Origin: Pigoraptor chileana
Taxonomy: Eukaryota > Opisthokonta > Filasterea
Length of the DNA: 34,203 nt
Direction of reading: 5' to 3'
Assembly (NCBI GenBank): GCA_943704495.1
Contig: CALSCR010002671.1
Span: 1-34,203 of the forward strand
Part shown: piece after piece, positions 33,601 to 34,203 of the stretch
Layout: each line of letters begins with the position of its first letter
How positions within the stretch are numbered: position 1 is the stretch's first letter
Position numbers and translations under genes: made by a program
Notes under the pieces: generated by a model
The model's input: only the letters and a program-made list of their open reading frames with translations
The model's database searches: none
What the model was told of the DNA's origin: nothing

Positions 33601-34203
33601 TAATTGTAGAATGTTGTATACCAAAACAGCCGAGTGGTTGCAGATACTGATTGTAAAATTTTGAATTTTGGATTTTCCTTTTGCTGCATAATTTGAATGC
33701 TACAGGTGAGACTATTGTCACGGAGAGCGACATAGTCTATGTCGCATTTTTTGAGACTGTGATGGCTTTTTTCAACTTGATCCTTCGCACCGGTGGAATA
33801 AGCAACTTCCCACCTGATGCATTGTCAGCTTTGCGTGAGTGGAGCGATGGTACATTCCATCTGTGTCAATTTCCAATCAGCGGGGAGCTGAATTCGGTAA
33901 GCGGCCAATTGACTGCTCCAGTGCCTATTTCCTTTGGTGATGTCCTGGACTGCATTTTGGGCCAAAAACCCAGTGCAAACTTCATAACCATTTATTCTAA
34001 TGCGGCCCAACGACTGATTCGCCTGACTCAAGCTTTGGTCTCTTCAAGTTCGGACGGCTGCATACAGCCCGTGTTTTGGTCAACTTCATTGTTGAAGGCA
34101 GATAGTATACAGAACCAAAGTCTCGTTGAGGAGAGTGGCTGCATAGAGCAGAAGCTCTTTAGTATGGCTTGCCAGCAAGCCGGGGATTGCCCGGCGGCAA
34201 GTA
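27628..34203 (+). CDS. Multidomain adhesion-type protein (discoidin, Cys-rich CDDGN repeats, PA14-like, LamG-like, EGF-like); no start and no end in window
   Basis: Phase-matched exons: 27628–28339, 28465–28614, 28724–28949, 29057–29292, 29396–29917, 30019–30180, 30284–30536, 30654–30826, 30945–32704, 33056–33389, 33706 to the window edge; about 1,675 residues. In order: a discoidin-like segment (ISLEVSTDF ... VRATM); a Cys-rich repeat ([20 protein letters not shown], as in DUF4215/Myxococcus Cys-rich repeats); an F5/8-C domain ([16 protein letters not shown] ... [12 protein letters not shown]); a PA14-like block ([16 protein letters not shown], tentative); a second Cys-rich repeat ([19 protein letters not shown]); a second F5/8-C domain ([16 protein letters not shown] ... 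[14 protein letters not shown]); two LamG-like jelly rolls in the long exon; an EGF-like unit (CPCRNGGYC ... [12 protein letters not shown]); and a final unrecognised part. Such domains bind glycans, phospholipid or matrix outside the cell. No signal peptide is seen. The first exon can splice in phase 0 from the kinase exon ending at 27565, so annotation may fuse the two. T-ending codons are visibly more common than in the kinase ectodomain exon. Confidence 0.7.
28465..29292 (+). repeat. Exon module copy A: Cys-rich repeat exon + two-exon F5/8-C domain
   Basis: Exons 28465–28614, 28724–28949 and 29057–29292. The module is bounded by phase-1 introns, and its internal F5/8-C intron is phase 2 in an Arg codon after LYN...ADIR. 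It is duplicated at 30019–30826. Confidence 0.75.
30019..30826 (+). repeat. Exon module copy B: Cys-rich repeat exon + two-exon F5/8-C domain
   Basis: Exons 30019–30180, 30284–30536 and 30654–30826. It has the same domain order, the same phase-1 borders and the same phase-2 internal intron in an Arg codon (LYN...KDYR) as copy A. A 522-base PA14-like exon (29396–29917, phase 1–1) separates the two copies. Confidence 0.75.

Overview
The window comes from an intron-rich nuclear genome of a unicellular (probably flagellated) eukaryote. Genes are split by many short GT-AG introns, intergenic gaps are 0.4–1.7 kb, and there is no operon structure. The gene content (Slo/BK-type K+ channel, CatSper accessory subunit, ELL, CstF-77, a genuine HxDLAARN tyrosine kinase) fits a flagellate near or within the opisthokont/holozoan part of the tree. 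The sequence alone does not name a species.

Layout. (1) + strand, 80–2602: C-terminal half of a Ca2+-activated K+ channel of the Slo/BK family; its 5' part lies outside the window. (2) 2603–4248: a 1.6 kb intergenic gap between convergent genes, with short repeats and a 20-base G run. (3) − strand, 7629–4249: a complete seven-exon ELL RNA polymerase II elongation factor, with N-terminal ELL domain and C-terminal occludin/ELL domain. (4) − strand, 13849–8024: a CatSper-beta-like subunit of about 1,380 residues with signal peptide, PKD-like domain, propeller-type ectodomain, conserved C-terminal block and single membrane segment. (5) + strand, 14287–18272: a complete seven-exon CstF-77 (CSTF3) gene, divergent from the CatSper gene across a 437-base shared promoter region. 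(6) + strand, 19043–27565: a huge receptor tyrosine kinase with a parallel-beta-helix ectodomain, one membrane segment and a kinase domain that stops just before the DFG motif. (7) + strand, 27628 to the window end: an adhesion-type multidomain ORF (discoidin, Cys-rich CDDGN repeat, PA14-like, LamG-like, EGF-like) that lacks its own start and follows the kinase in compatible splice phase.

How the parts relate. Two genes belong to Pol II RNA production (ELL for elongation, CstF-77 for 3'-end cleavage). Two belong to ion-channel physiology that in animal sperm is linked to flagellar Ca2+ control (Slo channel and CatSper). The last 15 kb is cell-surface/adhesion and tyrosine-kinase signalling. 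All exon models were built by hand, by joining ORF segments at GT/AG sites with matching phase and checking them against remembered family motifs. No search was run.

The most interesting places are the kinase/adhesion junction at 27565–27628, the duplicated exon module in the adhesion gene, the full CatSper subunit in a protist-like genome, and words shared between intergenic regions.
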